64,000 nt of DNA from assembly GCA_965262015.1 (NCBI GenBank), contig OZ253494.1, forward strand, positions 1,302,001 to 1,366,000, read 5' to 3'. The position numbers were made by a program, and so were the translations under genes. A model generated the notes under the pieces. That model was not told the DNA's origin. It worked only from the letters and a program-made list of their open reading frames with translations, and did no database searches. This DNA is from G965262015 sp965262015. Lineage in GTDB: Bacteria; Spirochaetota; Leptospiria; Turneriellales; CBDBES01. Of the stretch, positions 34,642 to 44,456 are shown one piece after another (the first letter of the stretch is position 1; every line of letters starts with the position of its first letter).

Positions 34642-36336
34642 TTAGTGATTTAGATTTCGTTGCAATTTAACTGTGATAACTGAGTGTACTTTTGTTTCGT
34701 TAGAAAATTTTTCTTCTATCATGAGTACATTCAACTGAGGTAAAAACTTATATTCAGCTTTACCTAATGTTTCTTCTAAGTTAAATTCTGTAATACTCTT
34801 ATTTTGGTTATTTCTAATTCTGAGTATTCTGCCATATAATTCTACAGTGAATCCTTTCTTTAACTCTGGAAGATAAGAGTTAAATGGATTCTGTTTGGCA
34901 GTAAAAAAAGTTTTACTTGGGTTGGCAAGCAGACAGGAGTAATTATTTGCATAACCTTGTTTACGTTGTTTATTAAGTTGAACTTTATTTTGTCTAATCA
35001 AAATATAAATGGCTATTCCTATTACAACAAATAGAAATCCAATGAGCACTAAAATACCATACTGTTTAATTGTAAAAATAAACATCCCAATGTAGCTTGA
35101 TGCTAGTAGATGAATCGGGATCGAAGAAATAACAATTTTTTGATAAACAATGTCTAATGTACCCTGAAAATCTTTTTTTGCTAATGGTAAAAATACGAGT
35201 GGTATGATAAGTGATTCTTGTTTCAAGCTATATGGTTGATTGGTTTTTAGAATAAAATGCTCTTGTTCAGGTAACCATTCCCATTTTTTACTACCAGAAA
35301 AAATTAAGGGTAAAGTTTTATATATTTGGTTAGGAGTAATACGTAATTCTATTGGCGATAAATTTATTTGGGAAGTAATCTTGAGTTGTATGTCATCTAG
35401 CTTACTAGGGGTGGTTCTAGGTGGTAGATTTATTGCACTAGGTTCAATAATTAGTTTCTGACCAGGAATATTTACATCATATATGATTACTTTCATATCT
35501 TTGTATTTAGAAGATCCAATGGGCACCATCTTTAGCAGACATGGTATAGTAATATCTTTTGGTTGAAACGTATAGCGACTACGTATTAAAAGTTTAATAG
35601 TAGTGGATTTAACATCTCGTTTAATGTGAGGTATTATTCTAATTTTTTGATCATTAGAAAAGCATTGTATCCCCTTGCTATAATAACCTGGATAAGTCTT
35701 TTCCATTGTCTTATCTACTTGGATATTTGATGGGATGTATTCATTCGGCTGAGAAATTAATTGGTTAACCAAGTCTTTCATAGAGGATAAGAAATTCGTG
35801 TTATATTTAGAATGTATAATCTTAAATAATAGAATTTCCATCCTATTTGGTTCTACCATAAAAAAAACAATTTTATCTGATGATATCGCATAATGTTTTT
35901 TGAAGAATATCATGACGTTCTTTTGCTGTTGGTAGGTTGCAAAGAGACTATGTTGTGGTAGTATTGGAACATAAATCTTGGAAATAGATGATTGTATCGT
36001 TTTAGACAGTGGTTTCTGAAAACTAATTTCATTTTGATCCACTGTAAGCTGTAGTGAAGAATAATCTGATAGTTTTTTAGGTAGATTCTGTAACAGGCTG
36101 ATCAAACCATGGTATCTATGGGAATCATTCCAATCTATAATTAGAATGGTTTCTTTGGTATTTACTTTTTTGTTGTTGTCTGTGGCTTCAAGAGAGACCA
36201 AGCTATAAGTCATAAATAAGACATAAATAATAATTAAACGCAGGGACAGCATACTAATAAACATAGTCAAGCTTAACGTTTTTAATTTAGAACGTACACT
36301 AAATTTTAGTATTATTTTTAAAAGCATACAAAACAT
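34642..36336 (-). CDS. Exported/membrane protein of unknown function
   Basis: A 564-aa protein, no family recognised. A hydrophobic N-terminus (SLRLIIIYVLFMTYSLVSLEA) looks like a signal peptide; it would be ideal if translation started at the ATG at 36264, since the ATG at 36336 gives a longer N-terminus that overlaps the upstream methyltransferase gene by 38 bases. The next 370 residues are probably periplasmic, beta-rich; a second membrane segment lies near residues 425-447 (YGILVLIGFLFVVIGIAIYI), followed by a cytoplasmic tail of 115 residues with a SITEFNLEETLG segment. The layout suggests a membrane-anchored sensor or scaffold. Confidence 0.5.
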   Translation of the reverse strand: MFCMLLKIILKFSVRSKLKTLSLTMFISMLSLRLIIIYVLFMTYSLVSLEATDNNKKVNTKETILIIDWNDSHRYHGLISLLQNLPKKLSDYSSLQLTVDQNEISFQKPLSKTIQSSISKIYVPILPQHSLFATYQQQKNVMIFFKKHYAISSDKIVFFMVEPNRMEILLFKIIHSKYNTNFLSSMKDLVNQLISQPNEYIPSNIQVDKTMEKTYPGYYSKGIQCFSNDQKIRIIPHIKRDVKSTTIKLLIRSRYTFQPKDITIPCLLKMVPIGSSKYKDMKVIIYDVNIPGQKLIIEPSAINLPPRTTPSKLDDIQLKITSQINLSPIELRITPNQIYKTLPLIFSGSKKWEWLPEQEHFILKTNQPYSLKQESLIIPLVFLPLAKKDFQGTLDIVYQKIVISSIPIHLLASSYIGMFIFTIKQYGILVLIGFLFVVIGIAIYILIRQNKVQLNKQRKQGYANNYSCLLANPSKTFFTAKQNPFNSYLPELKKGFTVELYGRILRIRNNQNKSITEFNLEETLGKAEYKFLPQLNVLMIEEKFSNETKVHSVITVKLQRNLNH

Positions 36337-37204
36337 AAGATGCTGTCATGGGCCTGTAAAAGTGTAATTTAGATATATAATGATAAAAAATAATTTTCAG
36401 CCATTTGTAATATTCTCTTAAGGATTGGAAAGATGCCATAGATTTTTTTAGTTTGGGTAAAACAGAAAAATCTACAGGTAAAAATTCTTTAAAATTGGTA
36501 AAACCAATATTCTTTAATTGGGATTTTAGCGAACTTGAATTGTAATATATAAAATGGACTGGTAAAAAATAGTGATATTTTTCTCTTTGGAATTTTGCCT
36601 GCCAACTATCAAAATTAGCAGTTTGTATTACTAAGAGGCCATTATCTTTAAGTAATTGGTAGGCAACCTCAAAATTTTTGATTGGCTCTACTAGATGCTC
36701 TGCTACTTCTATCATGCTGATCACGTCAAATGAGCTGGGAGAAAATAATTTATTTTTAGGTAGATTTAATAAATCACCTTTGAAAAGCCCTTGAAAAGTT
36801 TTGGATACTTTACGTTCTGTGGCCCATGCATTACCTTCACATACAGCAAAATTTGATAAATCTAGGCCAAGTGCGTGGTAAAAAAATGAAGAAGCAACTT
36901 GAGCGAATCCACCAAAGGAACAACCCACGTCTAGAAATTTATTTGTATTACTATGGCGTATAATATTACGTAGGCGGGCTTCCCATACTTCTCTATTGTG
37001 TTCATAATGCTTTTTTTCATCATAATAGGCAAATGATACTCCCCCTTCATAATATTGCTGATCATATAGAGACTCTATCAAATCTGGTAGTGGATATTGA
37101 AATAAAGTTTGACAGTTATTACACTCCCTCACTGTAAAAACATGTTCATGATTGGTAAACCTATGATATGGTTTAGAGTTTGCTGTGCATAAAGGACAAT
37201 TCAT
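36299..37204 (-). CDS. Class I SAM-dependent methyltransferase with N-terminal zinc ribbon
   Basis: The first 35 residues carry two CxxC pairs (MNCPLCTAN and ECNNCQTLF), a zinc ribbon typical of SAM methyltransferases that modify surface sugars or small molecules. The Rossmann core has KFLDVGCSFGGFAQVAS (SAM motif I) and FDVISMIEVAEHLVEP (motif IV), with GLLVIQTANFDSW after. About 300 aa. Its start overlaps by four bases the end of the methyltransferase gene upstream, so the two are coupled. The substrate is unknown. Confidence 0.82.
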   Translation of the reverse strand: MNCPLCTANSKPYHRFTNHEHVFTVRECNNCQTLFQYPLPDLIESLYDQQYYEGGVSFAYYDEKKHYEHNREVWEARLRNIIRHSNTNKFLDVGCSFGGFAQVASSFFYHALGLDLSNFAVCEGNAWATERKVSKTFQGLFKGDLLNLPKNKLFSPSSFDVISMIEVAEHLVEPIKNFEVAYQLLKDNGLLVIQTANFDSWQAKFQREKYHYFLPVHFIYYNSSSLKSQLKNIGFTNFKEFLPVDFSVLPKLKKSMASFQSLREYYKWLKIIFYHYISKLHFYRPMTASYVLYAFKNNTKI

Positions 37205-37818
37205 TTAATGGCTTCAATGATGTGGTGTGCTATTGTATGTTCTTGTCGAAGTTGTTGTCTCATAATAAAGCCATAGTTTACTTTAGAGAAGTTCTTAAAT
37301 AGAGAAATCGCCATGTCCTTGGTATATAAAATGACCTTACCTTCTTCTAAGTCACCTTTATTTATAACATGTGTTATGTGTGTATCTTCTTCTGCTCTTA
37401 TGGTGGCTAATAGCACACCCTTATCCTTTAATACTCTATGGATACTACTAATACTTATTGGCACTTGTTTAGGAGACAGGTAGTGCAATATCCCCCAAGC
37501 TAGTACACAGTTAAAGCTATTATCCATATAAGGTAGTTTCTCTGCCAAAGCAGATACAGCGAAAGGGTGATTTTTATTAGGTAACACAGAAAAGACAAAA
37601 TCTTGTGAAATAACTTTGCAGGGATATCGATTAAGCAAGGTGGTATGTCTACCATAACCACAACCAAGATCCAGTATAAATGGATGTTTTTTATCATGAA
37701 TTTTAAAAAATTGGCTGAAGTAACGTACAACATTCTCATCTGGATACTGTAAATCTGATTTTTCTCTAGAATAGTGTCTATCCCATACCTGGTAGTTAGC
37801 ATTAAAGGTATTACTCAT
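37201..37818 (-). CDS. Class I SAM-dependent methyltransferase (methyltransf_11 type)
   Basis: A 205-aa methyltransferase: PFILDLGCGYGRHTTLL (motif I), a EKLPYMDNSFNCVLAWGILHYL segment split into EKLPYMDNSFN and CVLAWGILHYL (motif IV and following helix), and KGVLLATIRAEED. It begins six bases after the M23 peptidase gene and overlaps the next methyltransferase gene by four. The pairing suggests both act in one pathway, which cannot be named. Confidence 0.82.
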   Translation of the reverse strand: MSNTFNANYQVWDRHYSREKSDLQYPDENVVRYFSQFFKIHDKKHPFILDLGCGYGRHTTLLNRYPCKVISQDFVFSVLPNKNHPFAVSALAEKLPYMDNSFNCVLAWGILHYLSPKQVPISISSIHRVLKDKGVLLATIRAEEDTHITHVINKGDLEEGKVILYTKDMAISLFKNFSKVNYGFIMRQQLRQEHTIAHHIIEAIK

Positions 37819-37824
37819 AAGAAA

Positions 37825-38862
37825 TTAGCGGATAGTTGTTAAGAATGGAAAAGGATTAACATGTTTATCCTTCATACGAACTTCAAAATGCACATGAGGT
37901 CCCGTACTACGTCCCGTGGAGCCAACTCTGCCAATTATCTGTCCTTTTTTTACATATTGTCCATTTCGTACTACAATAGCACTGAGATGTGCATATAGGG
38001 TTTTGTAGCCATAACGGTGCTCTAATTTGATAATTTTACCATATCCACCACTGTACTTTATGCTCTGTACCTTCCCTTGTGCTACTGCATATACAGGAAC
38101 ACCATGCTGTTCAGCAATATCCACACCCAAATGAAACTCTCTAGTTCCTCCAAAGGGAGAATGCCTAGGCCCATAATGTGAAGTAATACGACCACCATCA
38201 GTTGGCCATGCATAAGGTAAATTTTGGTAGGCTACCTCAGTCTTGTGCAATAAAGTATAGAGGTTTCTTAATATGACTAGTAGAGCTGATACGTTTAATT
38301 TTAAAGTGCGATATTCGATGACGTCTTCATTAACTTTAAGGAATGATATTGTTTGCTCTTGAGAAATTATGTCATCATTTTTATTTTGGAGACGCTGGTA
38401 TTCTCGTGTAACTTCTCGCTGGGCTAAATGCCGTGTCTGGTATTCTAAAGCATCTAAATCTACAATAAAACGGTATTCGTTAATCATATTAAGGGTATCA
38501 GAAATAGACAGAGTAAGTGTCTGTTTATGAACTATAATATCTTCCAGGGCTTGCATATAATGATTACGTTCTTGTATACTAACTTGACCCTTCTGGTGAG
38601 AGTGTTCTACCTTAAGTTGCATATCATTCCGTCGCCGTACTGAAATGAAAGAGAGAGATACTAACGCTAACACACCAAATGTAATTACACATATAAGGAG
38701 TATGCTCATCTGCAGATTAATAATACGGGCTTTATTATGTGGGACAATCATAATACTTATATGTTGTCCACTTACTTGCCGAGTTTTAAACCATAAAACT
38801 CTAAGATTTTTTGAAACTCTTGCGTAATAGTTTTCTAGAATTTGTTTATACAGCATATTCAA
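37825..38862 (-). CDS. M23-family (LytM) peptidase, membrane anchored
   Basis: Zinc endopeptidase or EnvC-like activator of cell-wall hydrolysis. One membrane segment (about residues 45-70, QMSILLICVITFGVLALVSL) is followed by a coiled-coil region of about 130 residues and a C-terminal M23 domain: RITSHYGPRHSPFGG, HLGVDIA (HxxxD ligands), YAVAQGKVQSIKYSGGYG, TLYAHLS and GPHVHFEVR (HxH ligands). All catalytic residues are present, so it is probably an active enzyme. 345 aa. Confidence 0.9.
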   Translation of the reverse strand: MNMLYKQILENYYARVSKNLRVLWFKTRQVSGQHISIMIVPHNKARIINLQMSILLICVITFGVLALVSLSFISVRRRNDMQLKVEHSHQKGQVSIQERNHYMQALEDIIVHKQTLTLSISDTLNMINEYRFIVDLDALEYQTRHLAQREVTREYQRLQNKNDDIISQEQTISFLKVNEDVIEYRTLKLNVSALLVILRNLYTLLHKTEVAYQNLPYAWPTDGGRITSHYGPRHSPFGGTREFHLGVDIAEQHGVPVYAVAQGKVQSIKYSGGYGKIIKLEHRYGYKTLYAHLSAIVVRNGQYVKKGQIIGRVGSTGRSTGPHVHFEVRMKDKHVNPFPFLTTIR

Positions 38863-38910
38863 TTAAGAGATGTCCAATAGGTTTTATTAAGAAATAATAC
38901 AAATTTACAT

Positions 38911-39537
38911 TTAACGATGCATTGCAATACTATGCGTATGTGTATTTACTTTTTTTTGTGTCCATGTGAATAGAATATACATAGGAGATAGAAGCAAAGT
39001 AGTAGACACCATCATAGAGACTGCATAAGGCAACCCATTTATATAAACGTTTATTAAACCCAATATTGTGGCGGGATATATTGGTGTTGTTGCGACACAT
39101 CCACCTTGCACCCATACCCCAAAATTAGTAATACTAAAATGTACAAAAGTTACCAAACCACATGTACCAATAATTCTATAAATAATTCTATTGCTATCTA
39201 TATCTTTCATAACCCTCAGGCCTATCCATACAGCGACTAATAGCGTTAAATATACCCAATACCAACCATCATATAAAAATATTTTATTTTGATGTTGTGG
39301 ATACATTACATACAGTAAGAAAGTATCTGTAAAAGCATAGAGGGCAAGAGGTACTAAATAAGCGTATAGCTTTTTAGTTGCAAAAAGCATACTCGCCAAT
39401 ATTGCAATAGCACCGAAGGGAGTTAAACTACCTATTAGAGGAACTTCTATTGTAGGTAGTAAGCGAACACAGGCCAGTAAAACGATTAGAATGATTCCAA
39501 GAAGATAGACCACATGCTGTTGCTCTGTTTGTTTCAT
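38911..39537 (-). CDS. DUF6580-like membrane protein
   Basis: Membrane protein of 208 aa with about six helices. LTPFGAIAILASMLFA near the N-terminus and the second half (FSITNFGVWVQGGC, PATILGLINVYINGLPY) match DUF6580, a family with the layout of the S components of ECF vitamin transporters. A substrate is unknown. It is followed downstream by nothing on its strand; the gap to the res gene is about 100 bases. Confidence 0.65.
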   Translation of the reverse strand: MKQTEQQHVVYLLGIILIVLLACVRLLPTIEVPLIGSLTPFGAIAILASMLFATKKLYAYLVPLALYAFTDTFLLYVMYPQHQNKIFLYDGWYWVYLTLLVAVWIGLRVMKDIDSNRIIYRIIGTCGLVTFVHFSITNFGVWVQGGCVATTPIYPATILGLINVYINGLPYAVSMMVSTTLLLSPMYILFTWTQKKVNTHTHSIAMHR

Positions 39538-39642
39538 GGTAAAGAATATGGGGTGTGTTGGGATAGGCCTGTCAATAGATTTTATATAAGAGATTGCATT
39601 TTTCTAGTGATATTGTTATCTCCCTATGTTATAAACACTTAT

Positions 39643-42342
39643 TTATATTATGTATAGATAGCCAACTAGTCGGTATTGGATGGATGACATGTATTGTGTA
39701 TTGAGTTGATATTTTTGCCTGATGGAGTGTAAAAATTTCCGTTTCCATTGTTCTCTCTGATGGTTGAATAGTGTATTACTTTGTAGTTCAATAAAGATTT
39801 GGTAGTAGATGGAAGTTTTTTTCCTGCGTAAGAATAAAAGAAATGTAGGGTAAAAACCTCTACCTCGTTCAAAGTCATATATTTTGTAAATATCTTCGTT
39901 GCGTATAAGATATATCTGGTCGTATTTCTTTTCTAGTCTACTAAAATTTTTTTTCATACATTCTACTAGATATTTTTCTTCCTGGGTATTGCTAAAACTA
40001 TCTAAAGCATACCACGTATGGCGTATAACCATATCATCTTGTTCATGATTAGTCTCATAATGAGCATCAAGGATTTTAGTTTTAGGCATGCCAAATATGC
40101 TATCTAAGGTAGTTGGATAAAATTCTGTACTACCAGTTTTTCCTTTTATCAAGCTATCAAACTCTGTACCAAAGTAATCTAGAAAATACATTATACTATG
40201 TAATTTATCTTTAGCAGAGAGATCATCATATGTTGGTACATTCGTAAGGATAGATATACAACAATCTCCTAAAAATTCATTGTGTTGTAAATCATCCATG
40301 CTTGTAATATGAAGTTTTTTTGATAGATTTTCAAAACAAAAAAAAGGGTTTCTATTAGCTTGCTTATGAAGAGCCTTCCTAAATATATGTCTATCAACTT
40401 CCCTAAATAGCAGAGAGATATTATGAACCTGAGATGAAATTATCTGGTGCTGGGGATAGACTACAGGCTCTGGTTTGTGTAAACTAATTTGTTCTTCTTG
40501 TAAATCTGATGTTCCACATTTATAAGGAGGCAAAGAGAAATGTATTTTGAAGTCTTGTAGGGTCTTCCCTTCCTCTCCATAATTCTCCATCTGTTTATTA
40601 TACCAAATAGAAATGTTTTTATAAAATACACTTTTTTGAAATTCAGTTTTGAGAGAAAAAGTTTTGTAGATCTTATTCGTGCTAATGTACCCTTCTTGCT
40701 TAAGCTCTTCTTTAAGGTGAGAAATATATCTAGATTCTTCATCATAAGTATGGTAGCATAGTTCTTCTAAGATTCTTAATTCATGGTTTAGATCTTTATC
40801 AAATTTTCTCTTGCTTGGTATTATACCTGCATGGTTAAACGGGTAATAGCGTACTCCTCTGCCAATAAGTTGCTTTTCTTTAACAGTTGCTTCTCGTATT
40901 TGTAGAGTGTTGTTTCTTATATTGTATCTTTTGTATAAGAGAACAATGTCAAATAGATTAAGTACGTCCCATCCTTCTGTTAAACGATCAACTGTAAATA
41001 TAGCACGGATATGATTATTTGCATCCTCTAAACTATTAAGAAGTTTATCTTGATATGCAGTTGTTTTTTCTTTGTTCATTTTTAAGTTATAAATATCTGC
41101 ATGAGAGTTGGTAATAAGGGTGTTTGTCATAGTAAAATTTTTTTTTAACCATTTGGCAATTTGATGGTAACTAATATCCTCATTCTTAATAAATTGCAAA
41201 ATTTGTTTGGTTCGAAATTCACCTATATTAAATAAAAAAGCTTTTTCTTCTTTGCCAATTTGATCTATTATATGATGCAAAAATGCAAAGGAAAAGCTAT
41301 CTATAATATTTATCCAATCAATAAATTCCTTATAATCTTGCTGTGAGTCAGCAATGGTTCTACTACGAAAAAGAATGACAGGTTTGAAACTAGGGATTTG
41401 ATACTTCAAGGCAATATGGTGCCTATACCATTGAAAAATAAGAGCATGTAATATACGTTCTTTCTTAGATAACTTTGAAGAGAGTAAATTAATTTCTTTG
41501 GTATAACCAGCTTGCAAAAAGTCTTTCAGTTCAAACTTATAAAGTATTTTATCACCATATTTTTTTATAATATTTTGATGGGTTGGTAACGTTGCAGTAA
41601 ATTCCAGTAAGATGTTTCTATTCTTTCTTTTACTCCCATTCTTTTTTAAAATGAGATTTACTACTGTATGTTCCCAACCCTTCTTCTCTAAATTTTGTTT
41701 ACTCGTCTTACCTGTAAGTACTTGATTTAACTTTAGGGATTCATTGTATTCCTCTTTTGTGTTTGTATTAAGATGATGAGCTTCGTCAGCAAGCATCACA
41801 ATATCTTTATTATGCAAATCATCTAAGGTGGTTTGATTCTCTTTTGTTACATGTATATCATTATGGAGTTTCTGGATACTGGTAATTTTAATTTCTATGC
41901 CAATAGGATTGACACTAAAAGTTTCTACTTTTTTAATTAAAATGCCTTGATTATCAATAAAAATTTTAGGGGTAAATAAATATTTCCTGTGAGTTCTATT
42001 AACAAAATTATTTTCTGTTTTATCAATAATATTATTCCGGTTAACAAAGAAAAGAAAATAACGATAACCTCGCTTATAGTAATAGAGTATTGTTGCTGCC
42101 ATTACCAAGGTTTTTCCTGAACCTGTTGCCATATGAAATAATAAGTAAGTGGGCTGTGTTTTTAGTTGTGACCAAGGATTCTCGTAATAAAATAAATTTT
42201 CCAGTGCTTCTGATTGCCATGGAAAAAAAGAATGCTTGAGGTTATTTAATATGTATGCAGGTATTTTTAATGCTTCGGGCTGTTTCTTTTTAAAGGATTT
42301 TTTTTCCACATTAATCTGTTCATAAAGCTTATTTTTTCGCAT
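39643..42342 (-). CDS. res: Type III restriction enzyme Res subunit, nuclease motif degenerate
   Basis: DEAD-box translocase/nuclease subunit of 899 aa. The helicase is intact: HMATGSGKTLVMAA (Walker A), MLADEAHHLN (DEAH), LLEFTATLP, IFTVDRLTEGWDVLN and QLIGRGVRYYPF (motif VI). The C-terminal nuclease usually reads FxPDFxLFL.. then YQIFIEPKG; here it is GFYPTFLLFL and YQIFIELQS, so the Asp is Thr and the Lys is Gln. The C-terminus is otherwise complete. It follows mod by 86 bases. Translocation with reduced or no cleavage is a possible result. Confidence 0.9.
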   Translation of the reverse strand: MRKNKLYEQINVEKKSFKKKQPEALKIPAYILNNLKHSFFPWQSEALENLFYYENPWSQLKTQPTYLLFHMATGSGKTLVMAATILYYYKRGYRYFLFFVNRNNIIDKTENNFVNRTHRKYLFTPKIFIDNQGILIKKVETFSVNPIGIEIKITSIQKLHNDIHVTKENQTTLDDLHNKDIVMLADEAHHLNTNTKEEYNESLKLNQVLTGKTSKQNLEKKGWEHTVVNLILKKNGSKRKNRNILLEFTATLPTHQNIIKKYGDKILYKFELKDFLQAGYTKEINLLSSKLSKKERILHALIFQWYRHHIALKYQIPSFKPVILFRSRTIADSQQDYKEFIDWINIIDSFSFAFLHHIIDQIGKEEKAFLFNIGEFRTKQILQFIKNEDISYHQIAKWLKKNFTMTNTLITNSHADIYNLKMNKEKTTAYQDKLLNSLEDANNHIRAIFTVDRLTEGWDVLNLFDIVLLYKRYNIRNNTLQIREATVKEKQLIGRGVRYYPFNHAGIIPSKRKFDKDLNHELRILEELCYHTYDEESRYISHLKEELKQEGYISTNKIYKTFSLKTEFQKSVFYKNISIWYNKQMENYGEEGKTLQDFKIHFSLPPYKCGTSDLQEEQISLHKPEPVVYPQHQIISSQVHNISLLFREVDRHIFRKALHKQANRNPFFCFENLSKKLHITSMDDLQHNEFLGDCCISILTNVPTYDDLSAKDKLHSIMYFLDYFGTEFDSLIKGKTGSTEFYPTTLDSIFGMPKTKILDAHYETNHEQDDMVIRHTWYALDSFSNTQEEKYLVECMKKNFSRLEKKYDQIYLIRNEDIYKIYDFERGRGFYPTFLLFLRRKKTSIYYQIFIELQSNTLFNHQREQWKRKFLHSIRQKYQLNTQYMSSIQYRLVGYLYII

Positions 42343-42428
42343 GGTGTTTGCTAAAACTTATCTTACGTATAAAAAAAGTATTGTAAAGATATCATAATAT
42401 TTATGAAAGCTAATGGCTACATTAGCTA

Positions 42429-44351
42429 TTAAGCAATCACTCTTTGTTTATAAAAATCTTCCGTTAATTTCTGATCTTTCAAATTAATATTAAATATAGA
42501 GTCTGCCATTTCTGTTTTATTAGTGTACATGTGATTCAGATCTAGCATACTTAAAAAAATATCCTTTTGTTGTTTTAATGGTAAATTCCGAAATGCTTTT
42601 TCTTTCCGTACCTCTTGAAATTCCTTGACTTTAAAATGATAATCTATCAGATATTTTGTACATAGCATAGTAAAAACTTTTTCCAACGCAGGCAGGTCGT
42701 TGCAGGCTATAATATCTTCCTTAGCCTGCTCATTAAATTTAGCAAGTTCACAATAGATAAAATTACCTCCACCCTGCCAATCTACAGAGAGGGAAATACC
42801 CAGCTGCTCCCCATTAATTACTTTATGCAATCTTTTACAGGTAATATTTTGGATATAATCCATTTGTTCTATACCAATATACTGCCGTCTCATTTTATGA
42901 GCGACAGAGGCAGTGGTGCCACTACCTAGATGATAGTCTAGAATAATGTCACCTGGCTCAGTACTCTGTTCAATTAAAAATTTTAATAAGGCTTCTGGTT
43001 TAGGGTTTCTAAATATTTTTACCCCTTCAAAAAGTTCATAAAGCTCTTCCGTACTTTTTTTAGTAGGGAATAAACCAATGAAAGAAGTTATTTGCTGTTT
43101 ATGTTTATATTCTGCAAAATACTCCTTTCTAATAGGATATTTATCTTTGTCATTAGGGAAGATAATACGATTTTCTTTTACCCATTGTGTCATTTTTTCT
43201 TCCCGATAAGGAGTTTCAAAGACAAATACCATGCCATTTGATGGATTTACTATCTTTCTTTTAGGGAGGTCTTGCCCTAACCGCTGGAGGTATTGCCTTT
43301 TCCATGGACCTCGAGGATCATTGTCTGGATTAGAAAAATGTTCCGCTGTTCTTGGTAAACCTACATAGCTAAAATATTGTTTGTCTTTACCATAAACCAG
43401 GATATTTTCATGATTAATAACAACTTTAGTTTTTGTAATCATACCTTGTGCTCCCCGTTTGGTTTGCCATATGAAATTTGTAATAAAATTATTTCTTCCA
43501 AAAATTTCGTCCATTAATACCTTTAAATATGCTTGCTCATTTTCATCAATAGACACCATAATTACACCATCATCCCTTAAAAGTTCCCTAGCAATTTCTA
43601 ACCTATTTTTCATAAAAGTAAGCCATGTTGCATGACTAAAATTATCATTATACTGAAAACTATCATTGCCTGTATTATAGGGCGGATCAATATAAATTAA
43701 TTTAATACTCTTATAGAACTGTTGCTGTAGACTATATAAAGCAATTAAATTATTTCCCTTGATAATTAGATTTTCTCGTATCATGCTGTCCATATCCCTT
43801 GTAATTTTATCCACATCACTTATACCACTATGGCTGTAATATTTCCAATTTATAAAAGCCTTGGGTTCTTGAAGATATTCAATCTTGTCATGTTCAATAA
43901 CTTCATGGAAAAAAACTTCTCTTTTCCCAGAGGTTTTTGTATGATGTTCTTCTGTACTTTGCCCCCCTTCCAACACACAATCTTTATAAGGAAAGCCTAA
44001 CACGATATGGTGGATATCTTGCAAAAAATTTTTATTGCCTATCAGACCTATACGATTCTTATAGCTAGTATAGGAATGATCAATTTCTCTGTTTTCTATA
44101 AAAGAGTAAAATTCTTTAGCTTTAAATACATAGGCTTCATTAATTTTTACAAAAAATTTTTCTTTGATATTCTCATTAGAAAATAATAATCTTATCAATG
44201 TAGGGTCTACCTTTTCTATAAGCTCAAGAAAGAGCGTTTTATTTAATTGTGTGGAGGTATCTGTTTGGTCTGTGTCATACCATATTTTTTCATAACCACT
44301 TAAAACTTCTTGTATTAGATTTCTAAATTTTTGATTTTTATTAATTGGCAT
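42429..44351 (-). CDS. mod: Type III DNA modification methyltransferase (adenine-N6)
   Basis: Mod subunit of a type III system, 640 aa. Motif IV is LIYIDPPYNTGNDSF and the SAM-binding motif I is ILDYHLGSGTTASVAHK followed by YIGIEQ, in the order typical of beta-class N6-adenine methyltransferases. A long variable region between them would be the target recognition domain. The N-terminal 130 residues are helical. res follows. Recognition sequence cannot be read from the protein. No simple-sequence repeat for phase variation is seen in it. Confidence 0.94.
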   Translation of the reverse strand: MPINKNQKFRNLIQEVLSGYEKIWYDTDQTDTSTQLNKTLFLELIEKVDPTLIRLLFSNENIKEKFFVKINEAYVFKAKEFYSFIENREIDHSYTSYKNRIGLIGNKNFLQDIHHIVLGFPYKDCVLEGGQSTEEHHTKTSGKREVFFHEVIEHDKIEYLQEPKAFINWKYYSHSGISDVDKITRDMDSMIRENLIIKGNNLIALYSLQQQFYKSIKLIYIDPPYNTGNDSFQYNDNFSHATWLTFMKNRLEIARELLRDDGVIMVSIDENEQAYLKVLMDEIFGRNNFITNFIWQTKRGAQGMITKTKVVINHENILVYGKDKQYFSYVGLPRTAEHFSNPDNDPRGPWKRQYLQRLGQDLPKRKIVNPSNGMVFVFETPYREEKMTQWVKENRIIFPNDKDKYPIRKEYFAEYKHKQQITSFIGLFPTKKSTEELYELFEGVKIFRNPKPEALLKFLIEQSTEPGDIILDYHLGSGTTASVAHKMRRQYIGIEQMDYIQNITCKRLHKVINGEQLGISLSVDWQGGGNFIYCELAKFNEQAKEDIIACNDLPALEKVFTMLCTKYLIDYHFKVKEFQEVRKEKAFRNLPLKQQKDIFLSMLDLNHMYTNKTEMADSIFNINLKDQKLTEDFYKQRVIA

Positions 44352-44456
44352 GTATTCCCCCCATAAAATTTGCCAATGTTTATGTTCTCAAGTACAAAAA
44401 CTAATTGACAATAAATAATACCAGAAGTTAGGCCTTAAATGGTAATAAGATATTCA

